This document shows positions 1 to 6,948 of a stretch of DNA of 64,000 nt, piece after piece. The DNA lies in the NCBI RefSeq assembly GCF_005280295.1, contig NZ_CP040020.1, forward strand, positions 496,001-560,000. The letters are read 5' to 3'. Both the position numbers and the translations under genes were made by a program. The DNA comes from Brevibacterium sp. CS2. GTDB taxonomy: Bacteria; Actinomycetota; Actinomycetes; Actinomycetales; Brevibacteriaceae. Within the stretch, counting starts at the first letter, position 1; every line of letters starts with the position of its first letter. The notes below the pieces were generated by a model. That model did no database searches. It had not been told where the DNA came from and worked only from the letters and a program-made list of their open reading frames with translations.

Positions 1-465
1 ACGGCGGAACAGGGCGAACACTCCCCCACGGAAGGCGAGCTCCTCCGTGGCCCCGACGAGCAGCGCGGTGATGAAGACCGGAGTGAAGTTCTCGGCGCGG
101 ATCGGACCGAGGACGCCGACGATGAGGTCCGCGGTCCAGGGCAGGAGCGAGAGCACCCATGCGCCGATGATGCTCACGATGCCGACGGCGAAGCCGCCCA
201 GTGCACCGAGCCCGATCGCGCGGCCGAGCGAGGCCCGTTCCGCGGAAGTGCGCCCGTCTCGGATCGCGAGCCCGGCGATGTACACCGCGACCCAACAGGC
301 GGCGAGCACGAACGAGAACTGGAAGAAGAGCGCGGTATCATATCCGACGACGAACGTGCCGTAGAGGAACCCGGCGCCGATGAGCAGGCACAGGGCGATG
401 ACCGCGACGGCCGCCCACGGCGGGCGGCGGTCGACGGGGGCCTCCGGGTGCTGCGCGTGCGCCAC
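1..465 (-). CDS. CPBP-family intramembrane metalloprotease, C-terminus cut by window edge
   Basis: Reading leftward from a GTG at 465, 155 codons stay open to the window edge. The peptide has about four hydrophobic segments (roughly residues 17-37, 42-62, 84-106, 126-140) and then TEELAFRGG at about 140-148, the first catalytic motif (EExxxR) of CPBP/CAAX-type membrane proteases. The second histidine motif would lie beyond the edge. Family members cleave or process membrane substrates; the substrate here is unknown. The GTG is preferred because a TAGTAT box lies 7 nt upstream and no ribosome-binding site is visible, as expected for a leaderless transcript. It diverges from the epimerase-like gene at 538. 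A second CPBP protein lies at 34109-35374. Confidence 0.8.
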   Translation of the reverse strand, partial: MAHAQHPEAPVDRRPPWAAVAVIALCLLIGAGFLYGTFVVGYDTALFFQFSFVLAACWVAVYIAGLAIRDGRTSAERASLGRAIGLGALGGFAVGIVSIIGAWVLSLLPWTADLIVGVLGPIRAENFTPVFITALLVGATEELAFRGGVFALFRR

Positions 466-472
466 ACCGTCG

Positions 473-478
473 ATACTA
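473..478 (-). promoter_or_regulatory. -10 box of leaderless CPBP transcript
   Basis: TAGTAT on the minus strand, followed by 7 nt and then the GTG start at 465-463. No purine-rich Shine-Dalgarno sequence lies between, so transcription probably starts at or next to the start codon. Confidence 0.5.
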
Positions 479-537
479 GGGGAAGCACCCCGGCGGGATT
501 CATCCCCGCGTCCGTCACCCCAGCGAACAGGAGCCCC

Positions 538-1644
538 ATGCGCGTCTTCGTCTCCGGAGCCACCGGCTACCTCGGTTCCCGGCTCGTCCCCGCCCTGCTG
601 GCCGCCGGGCACGAGGTGACCGCCGGGGCGCGCGCCCCGGAGCGGCTCGCGGAGTTTCCGTGGGCGCAGCTGGTGCGCGCGGCCGAGTTCGATGTGCTCC
701 GCCCGGACACCATGCCCGCGGCCCTGACCGGGTGCGATGCGGCGGTGTACCTCGTCCACTCCATGGCCGACCGCGACTTCGCTCGGATCGATGCCACGGC
801 CGCAGCGGAGTTCGCCCGGGCGGCCGAAGCAGCCGGGCTGGACCGGATCGTGTACCAGTCGGGGCTCGTCCCTGCCGACCGTCCGCAGGTGCGCACCGAC
901 CTGTTCACCGGGGCGAGCGCGCGGAACGCGACCCGGCACTCCGAGCACGTGCGCTCCCGCCTCGAGGTCGAGCAGATCCTGCTCGCAGGTGCGGTCCCGG
1001 CGCTGTCGCTGCGGGCTGCGATCATCGTCGGCGCCGGGTCGACGAGCTTCGAGCTCGTCCGGCGCCTCACCGAGCGCCTGCCGGCGATCCCGGTCCCCGG
1101 CTGGATGCACCACTGGGTGCAGCCGATCGCTGTCGTGGATGTGCTGCGGGCGCTGACATGGGCGATCAGTTCGACGCGCACCGGTTTCATCGACATCGGC
1201 GGGCCCGATGTCATGACCTACCCCGACTTCATCCGGCTCTACGCCTCGGTCGCGGGCCTCCACCGGCCGCACGTGCCTGCCGGTCCGGTGCCCGCCGAGG
1301 CGGTGGGCCCGGCCGTCGCCCGCATCACCGGCCTGCCCGCACCGGTCGTCACCGCGCTCGCGCACAGTGTCGCCGAGGACATGATCTGCACCCACCCGGG
1401 CGCCGACGACTGGTTCTCCGATGCTCCGCGGCTCGACACCGCCTCGGCGATCCGCCGTGCGCTCAGCCCCACCCGCACCGGCACCACCCCCGGCGGCGAC
1501 CCCCAGACCGGCGCCGACACCGACCCGCGCTGGGCCGGCGGGAACGTGGAGATCGATGGCGCCACCCGGTTCCGCAGCTCCTTCGGGCACGTGCTCCCCC
1601 TCGATCGCGCGCGCCCCGGGCGCCTGCGATTCCCGCGGCATTAG
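538..1644 (+). CDS. NAD(P)-binding epimerase/NmrA-like protein
   Basis: A 368-residue Rossmann-fold protein. The N-terminus reads MRVFVSGATGYLGSRL, with the GxxGxxG dinucleotide motif at residues 7-13 typical of atypical and extended short-chain dehydrogenases of the NmrA or epimerase group. The ATG at 538 is chosen because AGGAG ends 4 nt upstream and the Rossmann strand begins at once; an upstream in-frame ATG would add 30 low-value residues. No canonical YxxxK is obvious, so catalytic activity is uncertain; many relatives act as NAD(P)H sensors or as reductases of quinones or sugars. It precedes the carotenoid operon by 123 bp, and a role in that pathway is not evident. Confidence 0.75.
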   Translation: MRVFVSGATGYLGSRLVPALLAAGHEVTAGARAPERLAEFPWAQLVRAAEFDVLRPDTMPAALTGCDAAVYLVHSMADRDFARIDATAAAEFARAAEAAGLDRIVYQSGLVPADRPQVRTDLFTGASARNATRHSEHVRSRLEVEQILLAGAVPALSLRAAIIVGAGSTSFELVRRLTERLPAIPVPGWMHHWVQPIAVVDVLRALTWAISSTRTGFIDIGGPDVMTYPDFIRLYASVAGLHRPHVPAGPVPAEAVGPAVARITGLPAPVVTALAHSVAEDMICTHPGADDWFSDAPRLDTASAIRRALSPTRTGTTPGGDPQTGADTDPRWAGGNVEIDGATRFRSSFGHVLPLDRARPGRLRFPRH

Positions 1645-1698
1645 GTCCGGCAGACGCACGGCGAGGCGGGTGAGACGGAGGCGTCTGCGCGGCCATTA

Positions 1699-1766
1699 GT
1701 TCCACGGTGCAACAACATCACTGATTTCAAGTAGTCAGAACCGCACGGAAACATCTACCGTGGAAC
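1699..1766. promoter_or_regulatory. Inverted repeat, candidate MarR operator of the carotenoid operon
   Basis: The 10-bp arm GTTCCACGGT (1699-1708) is repeated as its perfect reverse complement ACCGTGGAAC (1757-1766), ending one base before the MarR start codon at 1768. The arms flank about 48 bp that must hold the operon promoter. MarR regulators usually repress their own operon from such sites; in Corynebacterium glutamicum the MarR protein CrtR controls the equivalent crt genes. The link to this MarR is inferred. Confidence 0.5.
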
Positions 1767-1767
1767 C

Positions 1768-2493
1768 ATGACCCCTGAGGATCACTCGGCCGATCACGCT
1801 GCCGATCCGGCTCGCGCTCCGATAGGCGATCCCGCTTCCGAACCCGTGGTCGAACACCTGCCGGACGACACCGCCGCGGCAGGCGCCCCTGCCGACAGTC
1901 GCAGCCCGCACCGGCACGAGACCGGGTTCTCCTCGCTGTTCCTGCTCCAGAAGTTCACCGTCGAATCGGAGCGCTACTTCGAGACGGTCCGCCGCACCGA
2001 GCATATGGGCCACACCGATGTGCACGCGGTCAACGCCGTCATCGAAGCCGACCGGCGCGGCTATCCGATCACTCCGACGGACCTGCGCCGGCGCCTCGTG
2101 CTGTCCGGGCCGGCGACCTCGGCAGTCATCGACCGGCTCGTGCGCAACGGACACCTCACCCGCCACCGCTCCGATGCGGATCAGCGGGCGGTCAACCTCC
2201 ACGCCACGGAGAAGGCCCGGCAGCAGGGCGCGGACATGTTCGCCCCGCTCGTCGAGCACATGATGCGCGTCATGCGCGGGGTGCACCCCGACGACATCGA
2301 GATGTTCGACGCCCTCATCGTCATGCTCACCCGCGCCGTCCAGCACGCACAGGAGGAGGTCGCCGCCGGCCAGGCCGAGCGCGGCCCCGCGGCACCGGAT
2401 GCGGCAGACACCTCGGCGACCGGCGAGGCCGACACCACGATCCCGGACGAAGCCGGACCCTCGGCTCCGGACGCGGACGGCGGTCCCGCATGA
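1768..2493 (+). CDS. MarR-family transcriptional regulator, first gene of carotenoid operon
   Basis: A 241-residue protein. The central region (about residues 55-195) has a winged-helix layout: ITPTDLRRRL helix, recognition segment LSGPATSAVIDRLVRNGHLTR, and wing HRSDADQRAVNLHATEKA, the classic MarR DxRxxxxxLT-like wing. The N-terminal 50 and C-terminal 45 residues are Ala/Pro/Asp-rich and probably disordered, making it longer than the usual 140-160 residues. Its stop overlaps the crtB start by 4 bp (ATGA), so translation is probably coupled. Position and the flanking inverted repeat suggest an autoregulated repressor of pigment synthesis, analogous to corynebacterial CrtR. Confidence 0.85.
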   Translation: MTPEDHSADHAADPARAPIGDPASEPVVEHLPDDTAAAGAPADSRSPHRHETGFSSLFLLQKFTVESERYFETVRRTEHMGHTDVHAVNAVIEADRRGYPITPTDLRRRLVLSGPATSAVIDRLVRNGHLTRHRSDADQRAVNLHATEKARQQGADMFAPLVEHMMRVMRGVHPDDIEMFDALIVMLTRAVQHAQEEVAAGQAERGPAAPDAADTSATGEADTTIPDEAGPSAPDADGGPA

Positions 2494-3410
2494 CCCCGCG
2501 CCCCGCCGACCTCTACACCGCCACCGCCCAGCGGGCCGCCCACCAGGTGCTCACCCGCTATTCGACCTCGTTCTCGCTCGCGGTGCGCACCCTGCCGCCC
2601 CCGGTCCGCGCCCACATCACGAGCATCTACGGCATGGTCCGGGTCGCCGACGAGATCGTCGACGGCGCCTGGGACACCGCCGACCCGGCCGAGGCGCGCG
2701 CCGAGCTCGATCGGTTCGAGCACCGGATCGAGGCCGCGGTCGCGCAGGGATTCTCCTCCGATCTCATCGCGCACGCCTTCGCCCGCACTGCCCGCGACAC
2801 CGGGATCGGCCCGGACCTGTGGCGGCCGTTCTTCGCCTCGATGCGCTCCGACACCGAGCACGACGGTCACGACGCGGACGGCCTGGCGACCTACGTGCAC
2901 GGCTCCGCCGAGGTCGTCGGCGAGATGTGCGTGCGCGGATTCTTCGACGGCGCGCCGCTTCCCGCGAGCCGCGAGCACGAGATCACCGAGGGGGCGCGCG
3001 CCCTGGGGGCGGCGTTCCAGAAGATCAACTTCCTGCGCGACCTCGGGGAGGACGCCGCGCTCGACCGCGCCTACTTCCCCGGGGTGGACCCCCGCTCCCT
3101 CACCGAGGAGCAGAAGACCACGATCGTCGCCGACATCACCGGCGACCTCGACCTCGCCGCCACGCGCATCCCACACCTGCCGCGCGGGGTCCGGCCGGCG
3201 GTGTGGACCGCGCACGGGATCTTCGACGAGCTCACCCGGATCATCGCGCGCACTCCGGCGCACCGCGTGAGCACCACACGGATCCGGGTGTCGAATCCGC
3301 GTAAGCTCGCACTGGCCGCCGCCGCCGCCGCCGGCCGACCGCGCTCAGGCAATCGCGTCGGCCGTTCACCACGCACCCGGACATGCGTCCGGACCCGAGG
3401 AGTCGCATGA
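2490..3410 (+). CDS. crtB: Phytoene synthase
   Basis: Condenses two geranylgeranyl diphosphates head-to-head to 15-cis-phytoene, the first committed step of carotenoid synthesis. The 306-residue protein has both aspartate-rich diphosphate-binding motifs, DEIVD at 54-58 and DLGED at 184-188, plus the family segment YSTSFSLAVR near residue 24. The last 45 residues are basic, Ala/Arg-rich and not part of the fold. The start overlaps the MarR stop (ATGA) and the stop overlaps crtI in the same way, so it sits inside a polycistronic unit. No GGPP synthase (crtE) gene occurs in this window, so the substrate must come from elsewhere in the genome. Confidence 0.95.
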   Translation: MTPRPADLYTATAQRAAHQVLTRYSTSFSLAVRTLPPPVRAHITSIYGMVRVADEIVDGAWDTADPAEARAELDRFEHRIEAAVAQGFSSDLIAHAFARTARDTGIGPDLWRPFFASMRSDTEHDGHDADGLATYVHGSAEVVGEMCVRGFFDGAPLPASREHEITEGARALGAAFQKINFLRDLGEDAALDRAYFPGVDPRSLTEEQKTTIVADITGDLDLAATRIPHLPRGVRPAVWTAHGIFDELTRIIARTPAHRVSTTRIRVSNPRKLALAAAAAAGRPRSGNRVGRSPRTRTCVRTRGVA

Positions 3411-5053
3411 CCCGCACCGCGCAGTCCTCCACCGCGCAGTCCTCTACCGCGTCGCCCTCCGCCGCGTCGCCCTCCACTGCCCGGACCGAGGTGCCCCGCA
3501 CCGTCGTCATCGGAGCCGGGATCGCGGGCCTCGCCACCGCCGCTCTGCTCGCCCGCGACGGTCACGCGGTCACCGTGCTCGAGCGCAACTCCTGGCTGGG
3601 CGGCCGCGCCGGCATCCATCGCGAGTCGGGCTTCACCTTCGACACCGGGCCCAGCTGGTACCTCATGCCCGAGGTGTTCGACCACTTCTTCCGGCTGTGC
3701 GGCACCTCGAGCGCCGAGCAGCTCGACCTCGTCCCGCTCGATCCCGGCTACCGGGTGTTCGCCGAGGACGGGCTCACCGTCGACGTGCCCTACGGCCGCG
3801 ACCGGGTGAGGGAGCTGTTCGAATCGCTCGAACCCGGCAGCGGAGAGCGCCTCGACACCTATCTCGACTCCGCATCCGATGCCTACGACCTGGCGCTGCG
3901 CCACTTCCTCTACAGCACCTTCCGATCGCCGGCCGCGCTCGCCGACCCCGCGATCCTCAGGCGGCTCGGACCGCTGGCCGGCATGCTCACCGGCTCGCTC
4001 GCCGATCGGATCGACGCCACCGTGACCCACCCGCTGCTGCGGCAGATCCTCGGCTACCCCGCGGTGTTCCTCGCGATGTACCCGGAGCGGGCACCCGGCA
4101 TCTACCACCTCATGAGCCGCCTCGACCTCATCGACGGGGTGCAGTATCCGCGCGGCGGCATGCACACGATCATCGACGCGATCGAGCGGCAGGCCCGCGC
4201 CGCCGGGGTGGAGATCCGGACCGGGGCCGAGGTGGTCGCCCTCCCGACCGCACCGGCCGGCCGGCGCGGCACCATCACCGAGGTCGTCGCCCGCACCGAG
4301 TCCGGCCTCGAGGTGTTCGAGTGCGACCATGTCGTCGCCGCCTGCGACCTCCACCACCTCGAGACCCGGCTCCTCGACCCGGCCTACCGCACCGCCGGGA
4401 AGCGGACGTGGGCGCACCGCGATCCGGGGATGGGCGGCGCGATCCTCATGCTCGGCGTCGACCGGCGCCTCGACCGGCTCGCCCACCACAATCTCTTCTT
4501 CACCGCCGACTGGGATGCGAACTTCGCCGCGGTGTTCGGCGAGGAGCGCTCTCTGCCCGACCCCGCCTCGGTCTACGTGTGCGCCCCTTCGCGCACGGAC
4601 CCCGGTGTGGCCCCGGACGGATGCGAGAACCTCTTCGTGCTCGTCCCCTGCCCTGCCGACCCGTCCCTGCGCGCCGGTCAGCCGGCCTTCGAGGCGTACT
4701 GCGACCGGATCATCGAGCAGATCGCCCGCTGGTCCGGCGAGGCGGACTTCGCCGAGAACCTCGACGAGCACATTCTCGTACGGCGGACGCTCGGGCCCGG
4801 GGACTACGTCGACGACTTCCACGCCTGGCAGGGCACCGTGCTCGGCCCGGCGAACACCCTGGCGCAGAGCGTGTTCCTGCGCGGCGGGCCGCGGCGGCCT
4901 GCCGGACTGCGTGCTTCGCGGCTCGACAATCTGCTCTACGCGGGGGCCTTCACCGCTCCCGGGGTCGGGCTGCCGATGTGCCTCATCAGCGCGGAGAACG
5001 TCGTCAAGGAGCTGCGCGGCGACACCTCCGGCGGCTGGCTGGAATCGCTGTGA
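3407..5053 (+). CDS. crtI: Phytoene desaturase (lycopene-forming)
   Basis: FAD-dependent desaturase converting phytoene to lycopene through successive dehydrogenations. The 548-residue protein has an N-terminal FAD-binding dinucleotide motif VIGAGIAGLATA (about 34-45), then the flavin-family segment LERNSWLGGRAG. The C-terminus carries the bacterial-type CrtI signature around LYAGAFTAPGVGLPMCLISAE. The ATG at 3407 has GAGGAG 4 nt upstream and overlaps the crtB stop; an earlier in-frame ATG at 3383 is less well placed. The first 28 residues are a Ser/Thr/Ala repeat-like leader absent from most relatives. Confidence 0.95.
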   Translation: MTRTAQSSTAQSSTASPSAASPSTARTEVPRTVVIGAGIAGLATAALLARDGHAVTVLERNSWLGGRAGIHRESGFTFDTGPSWYLMPEVFDHFFRLCGTSSAEQLDLVPLDPGYRVFAEDGLTVDVPYGRDRVRELFESLEPGSGERLDTYLDSASDAYDLALRHFLYSTFRSPAALADPAILRRLGPLAGMLTGSLADRIDATVTHPLLRQILGYPAVFLAMYPERAPGIYHLMSRLDLIDGVQYPRGGMHTIIDAIERQARAAGVEIRTGAEVVALPTAPAGRRGTITEVVARTESGLEVFECDHVVAACDLHHLETRLLDPAYRTAGKRTWAHRDPGMGGAILMLGVDRRLDRLAHHNLFFTADWDANFAAVFGEERSLPDPASVYVCAPSRTDPGVAPDGCENLFVLVPCPADPSLRAGQPAFEAYCDRIIEQIARWSGEADFAENLDEHILVRRTLGPGDYVDDFHAWQGTVLGPANTLAQSVFLRGGPRRPAGLRASRLDNLLYAGAFTAPGVGLPMCLISAENVVKELRGDTSGGWLESL

Positions 5054-5433
5054 TGAGCTGGGCGTACCTCGCGTGCCTGCTGTTCAGCCTGGCCGGGATG
5101 GCGATCCTCGACCTGCGGCACCGGCTGTTCTGGTTCGCCGATGCGCGACGTGCGGCGATCGTCCACGGCCTCGGGCTGGCGGCGTTCCTCGCGTGGGACG
5201 GTCTGGGGATCCTCACCGGGATCTTCCATCGCGGCGACAGCCCGTACATGACGGGGATCGACCTGGCTCCCGAGCTGCCGCTCGAGGAGTTGTTCTTCCT
5301 CGTGTTCCTGTGCTGGCTCACGATGAACCTCTACACCGGCGGGGCGCGGATCCTCCGGGCGCGGGCGGGCAGGGCACGTGCGGGCAGGGCACGTGCCGAC
5401 GTCGACGGCGGACCGGCAGGTGAGCGGCCGTGA
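5053..5433 (+). CDS. crtYe: Heterodimeric C50 carotenoid cyclase, subunit CrtYe-type
   Basis: A small membrane protein (126 residues) with three hydrophobic helices and the lycopene-cyclase-domain motif PLEELFF (76-82). Together with the next gene it forms the two-subunit cyclase that closes the end rings of C50 carotenoids. The start codon shares one base with the crtI stop (TGATG). The C-terminal 30 residues are a short Arg/Ala repeat (GRARAGRARA). Order and overlap match crtYe-crtYf of Corynebacterium. Whether epsilon, gamma or beta rings are formed (CrtYe/Yf, CrtYg/Yh or Lbt type) cannot be read from the motifs. Confidence 0.9.
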   Translation: MSWAYLACLLFSLAGMAILDLRHRLFWFADARRAAIVHGLGLAAFLAWDGLGILTGIFHRGDSPYMTGIDLAPELPLEELFFLVFLCWLTMNLYTGGARILRARAGRARAGRARADVDGGPAGERP

Positions 5434-5975
5434 CCTATACGCTCATCAACCTCGTGTTCCTCGTGCCGGCGCTCGTGCTCGCGGTGGTCGGTTGGCGCTC
5501 GGGCAGGGTCTCCCGGTCCGCGCTGGCGCTCACTGCGATCGCGATGATCGCTCTCACCATCGTGTTCGACAACCTCATGATCAGCGTCGGCCTGTTCACC
5601 TATGCCGAGGACCTGATCTCCGGGATCATGATCGGTGCGATGCCGGTCGAGGATCTCGCCTACACGGTGTTCGCCGTCCTCGCTCTGCCGGCGCTGTGGG
5701 AGCTGCTGGGACGGCGACGCACCTCGGCAGTGAGGAGCGGGGCCGTGGGGAGCGATGCCGTGGGGAGCGCTGCCGTGCGTGTCGACACGGCACGGATTGA
5801 CGAGGCACGGGTAGACGCGGCACCGAGCGATTCGGCCCAGCATGACCCGGCACAGCATGATCCGGTACTGCATGATCCGGCGCGCCATAATCCGACCCAG
5901 CAGATTTCAGCCCAGCAGAATTCGACTCAGTACGATCCGCAGTCGGACCGAGGAGGTGATCACCGTGCTCCGTGA
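5430..5975 (+). CDS. crtYf: Heterodimeric C50 carotenoid cyclase, subunit CrtYf-type, with repeat tail
   Basis: Second cyclase subunit. Residues 1-95 hold three hydrophobic helices, a FDN motif near 46-48 and MPVEDLAYTVF (71-81), matching the lycopene cyclase domain. It starts at a GTG overlapping the crtYe stop by 4 bp. Family members end soon after residue 100-130, but here a 75-residue hydrophilic tail follows, ending in seven degenerate pentapeptides (AQHDP, AQHDP, VLHDP, ARHNP, TQQIS, AQQNS, TQYDP) encoded by 15-bp tandem repeats. The tail is probably disordered and dispensable. The stop lies 8 bp inside the next gene. Confidence 0.88.
   Translation: MTYTLINLVFLVPALVLAVVGWRSGRVSRSALALTAIAMIALTIVFDNLMISVGLFTYAEDLISGIMIGAMPVEDLAYTVFAVLALPALWELLGRRRTSAVRSGAVGSDAVGSAAVRVDTARIDEARVDAAPSDSAQHDPAQHDPVLHDPARHNPTQQISAQQNSTQYDPQSDRGGDHRAP
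5835..5939 (+). repeat. Seven 15-bp tandem repeats inside crtYf
   Basis: Seven consecutive 15-bp units (consensus near GCCCAGCATGATCCG) encode pentapeptides of the form xQHDP. Units 1-3 are closest to each other and units 5-7 have drifted. The unit is a multiple of three, so expansion or loss keeps the frame. The array ends 26 bp before the crtEb start codon. Confidence 0.9.
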
Positions 5976-6819
5976 GCTGTTCCTCGTCTCGCGCCCGATC
6001 TCGTGGGTGAACACGGCGTTCCCGTTCGGGGCGGCGTATCTGCTGGGCGGCGGCCGGGTCGACCTCGTGTTCGTGCTCGGCGTCGTGTTCTTCCTCGTGC
6101 CGTACAACCTCGCAATGTACGGCATCAATGACGTCTTCGATTACGAATCGGATCTGCGGAATCCGCGCAAGGGCGGCGTCGAGGGGCACCTCGCCTCGCC
6201 CGAGCAGCACCGCCGGATCCTCATCGCGGCAGCGGTGGCGTGCGTCCCGTTCCTCATCGCGTTCGTCGTCCTCGGCACGGTGCTGTCCACTGCCGTGCTC
6301 GCACTGAGCATGTTCGCGGTGCTCGCGTACTCGGTCAGGGGTCTGCGCTTCAAGGAGATCCCGGTCCTCGATTCGCTCACCTCGTCCACTCACTTCTCCT
6401 CACCCGCGTGGTTCGCCCTCGCGCTCCTCGGCGATCCGGTGGGCCGGGACGGCTGGCTCGTGCTCGCCGCATTCTTCCTCTGGGGGATCGCGAGCCAGGC
6501 CTTCGGCGCTGTGCAGGACATCGTGCCCGACCGCGAGGGAGGTCTCGCCTCGGTGGGGACCGTGCTCGGCGCACGGGCCACGGTGCGTCTGACGACATCC
6601 GTGTACCTGCTCGCCGGGACCCTGCTCGTCTTCACCTCCTGGCCGGTGCCGCTCGCCGGCCTGCTTGCGCTGCCCTACGCGGTGAACTCCGCCCGGTTCT
6701 GGTCGATCACCGACGACACCTCGGCCGAGGCGCACCGCGGCTGGTCGGTGTTCCTCTGGCTCAACTACGTCGTCGGCTTCTTCGTCACCATGCTCATGCT
6801 CTGGGTCGCGCTGGGGTGA
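5965..6819 (+). CDS. crtEb: Lycopene elongase, UbiA-family prenyltransferase
   Basis: Adds two C5 units from dimethylallyl diphosphate to lycopene, giving the C50 skeleton of flavuxanthin, decaprenoxanthin or sarcinaxanthin. The 284-residue membrane protein has the UbiA aspartate motif NDVFDYESD (55-63) and a second motif DIVPDREGG about 130 residues later, with eight or nine hydrophobic segments between and after. The GTG at 5965 is chosen because AGGAGG lies 8 nt upstream and homology begins at LFLVSRPISW; an earlier ATG at 5842 would add a 41-residue translation of the crtYf repeat region. It overlaps the crtYf stop by 11 bp and closes the pigment operon. Confidence 0.92.
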   Translation: MLRELFLVSRPISWVNTAFPFGAAYLLGGGRVDLVFVLGVVFFLVPYNLAMYGINDVFDYESDLRNPRKGGVEGHLASPEQHRRILIAAAVACVPFLIAFVVLGTVLSTAVLALSMFAVLAYSVRGLRFKEIPVLDSLTSSTHFSSPAWFALALLGDPVGRDGWLVLAAFFLWGIASQAFGAVQDIVPDREGGLASVGTVLGARATVRLTTSVYLLAGTLLVFTSWPVPLAGLLALPYAVNSARFWSITDDTSAEAHRGWSVFLWLNYVVGFFVTMLMLWVALG

Positions 6820-6849
6820 AGCTCCTCCGGATGGAGTAGGGGCGAAGCG

Positions 6850-6899
6850 CTCCGAGTGAGGACAACGAGCGGCGCTCGAGGTCGCTCTCCGACTCGGAG
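6850..6899. terminator. Weak inverted repeat between convergent crtEb and DUF222 genes
   Basis: CTCCGAGT (6850-6857) pairs with ACTCGGAG (6892-6899) across a 34-nt loop. It lies in the 129-bp gap where the pigment operon and the DUF222 gene converge. No T tract follows, so a terminator role is only plausible. Confidence 0.3.
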
Positions 6900-6948
6900 G
6901 GCAGTGACGGTCCCGGGGGCATGGGAAGCTGATCTCGGAGTCGGCGCT

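Noticed and set aside
3071..4822. A 583-codon minus-strand frame across crtB and crtI
   Set aside because: It is antisense to clear carotenoid genes, low in hydrophobic order and without any motif; a shadow frame.
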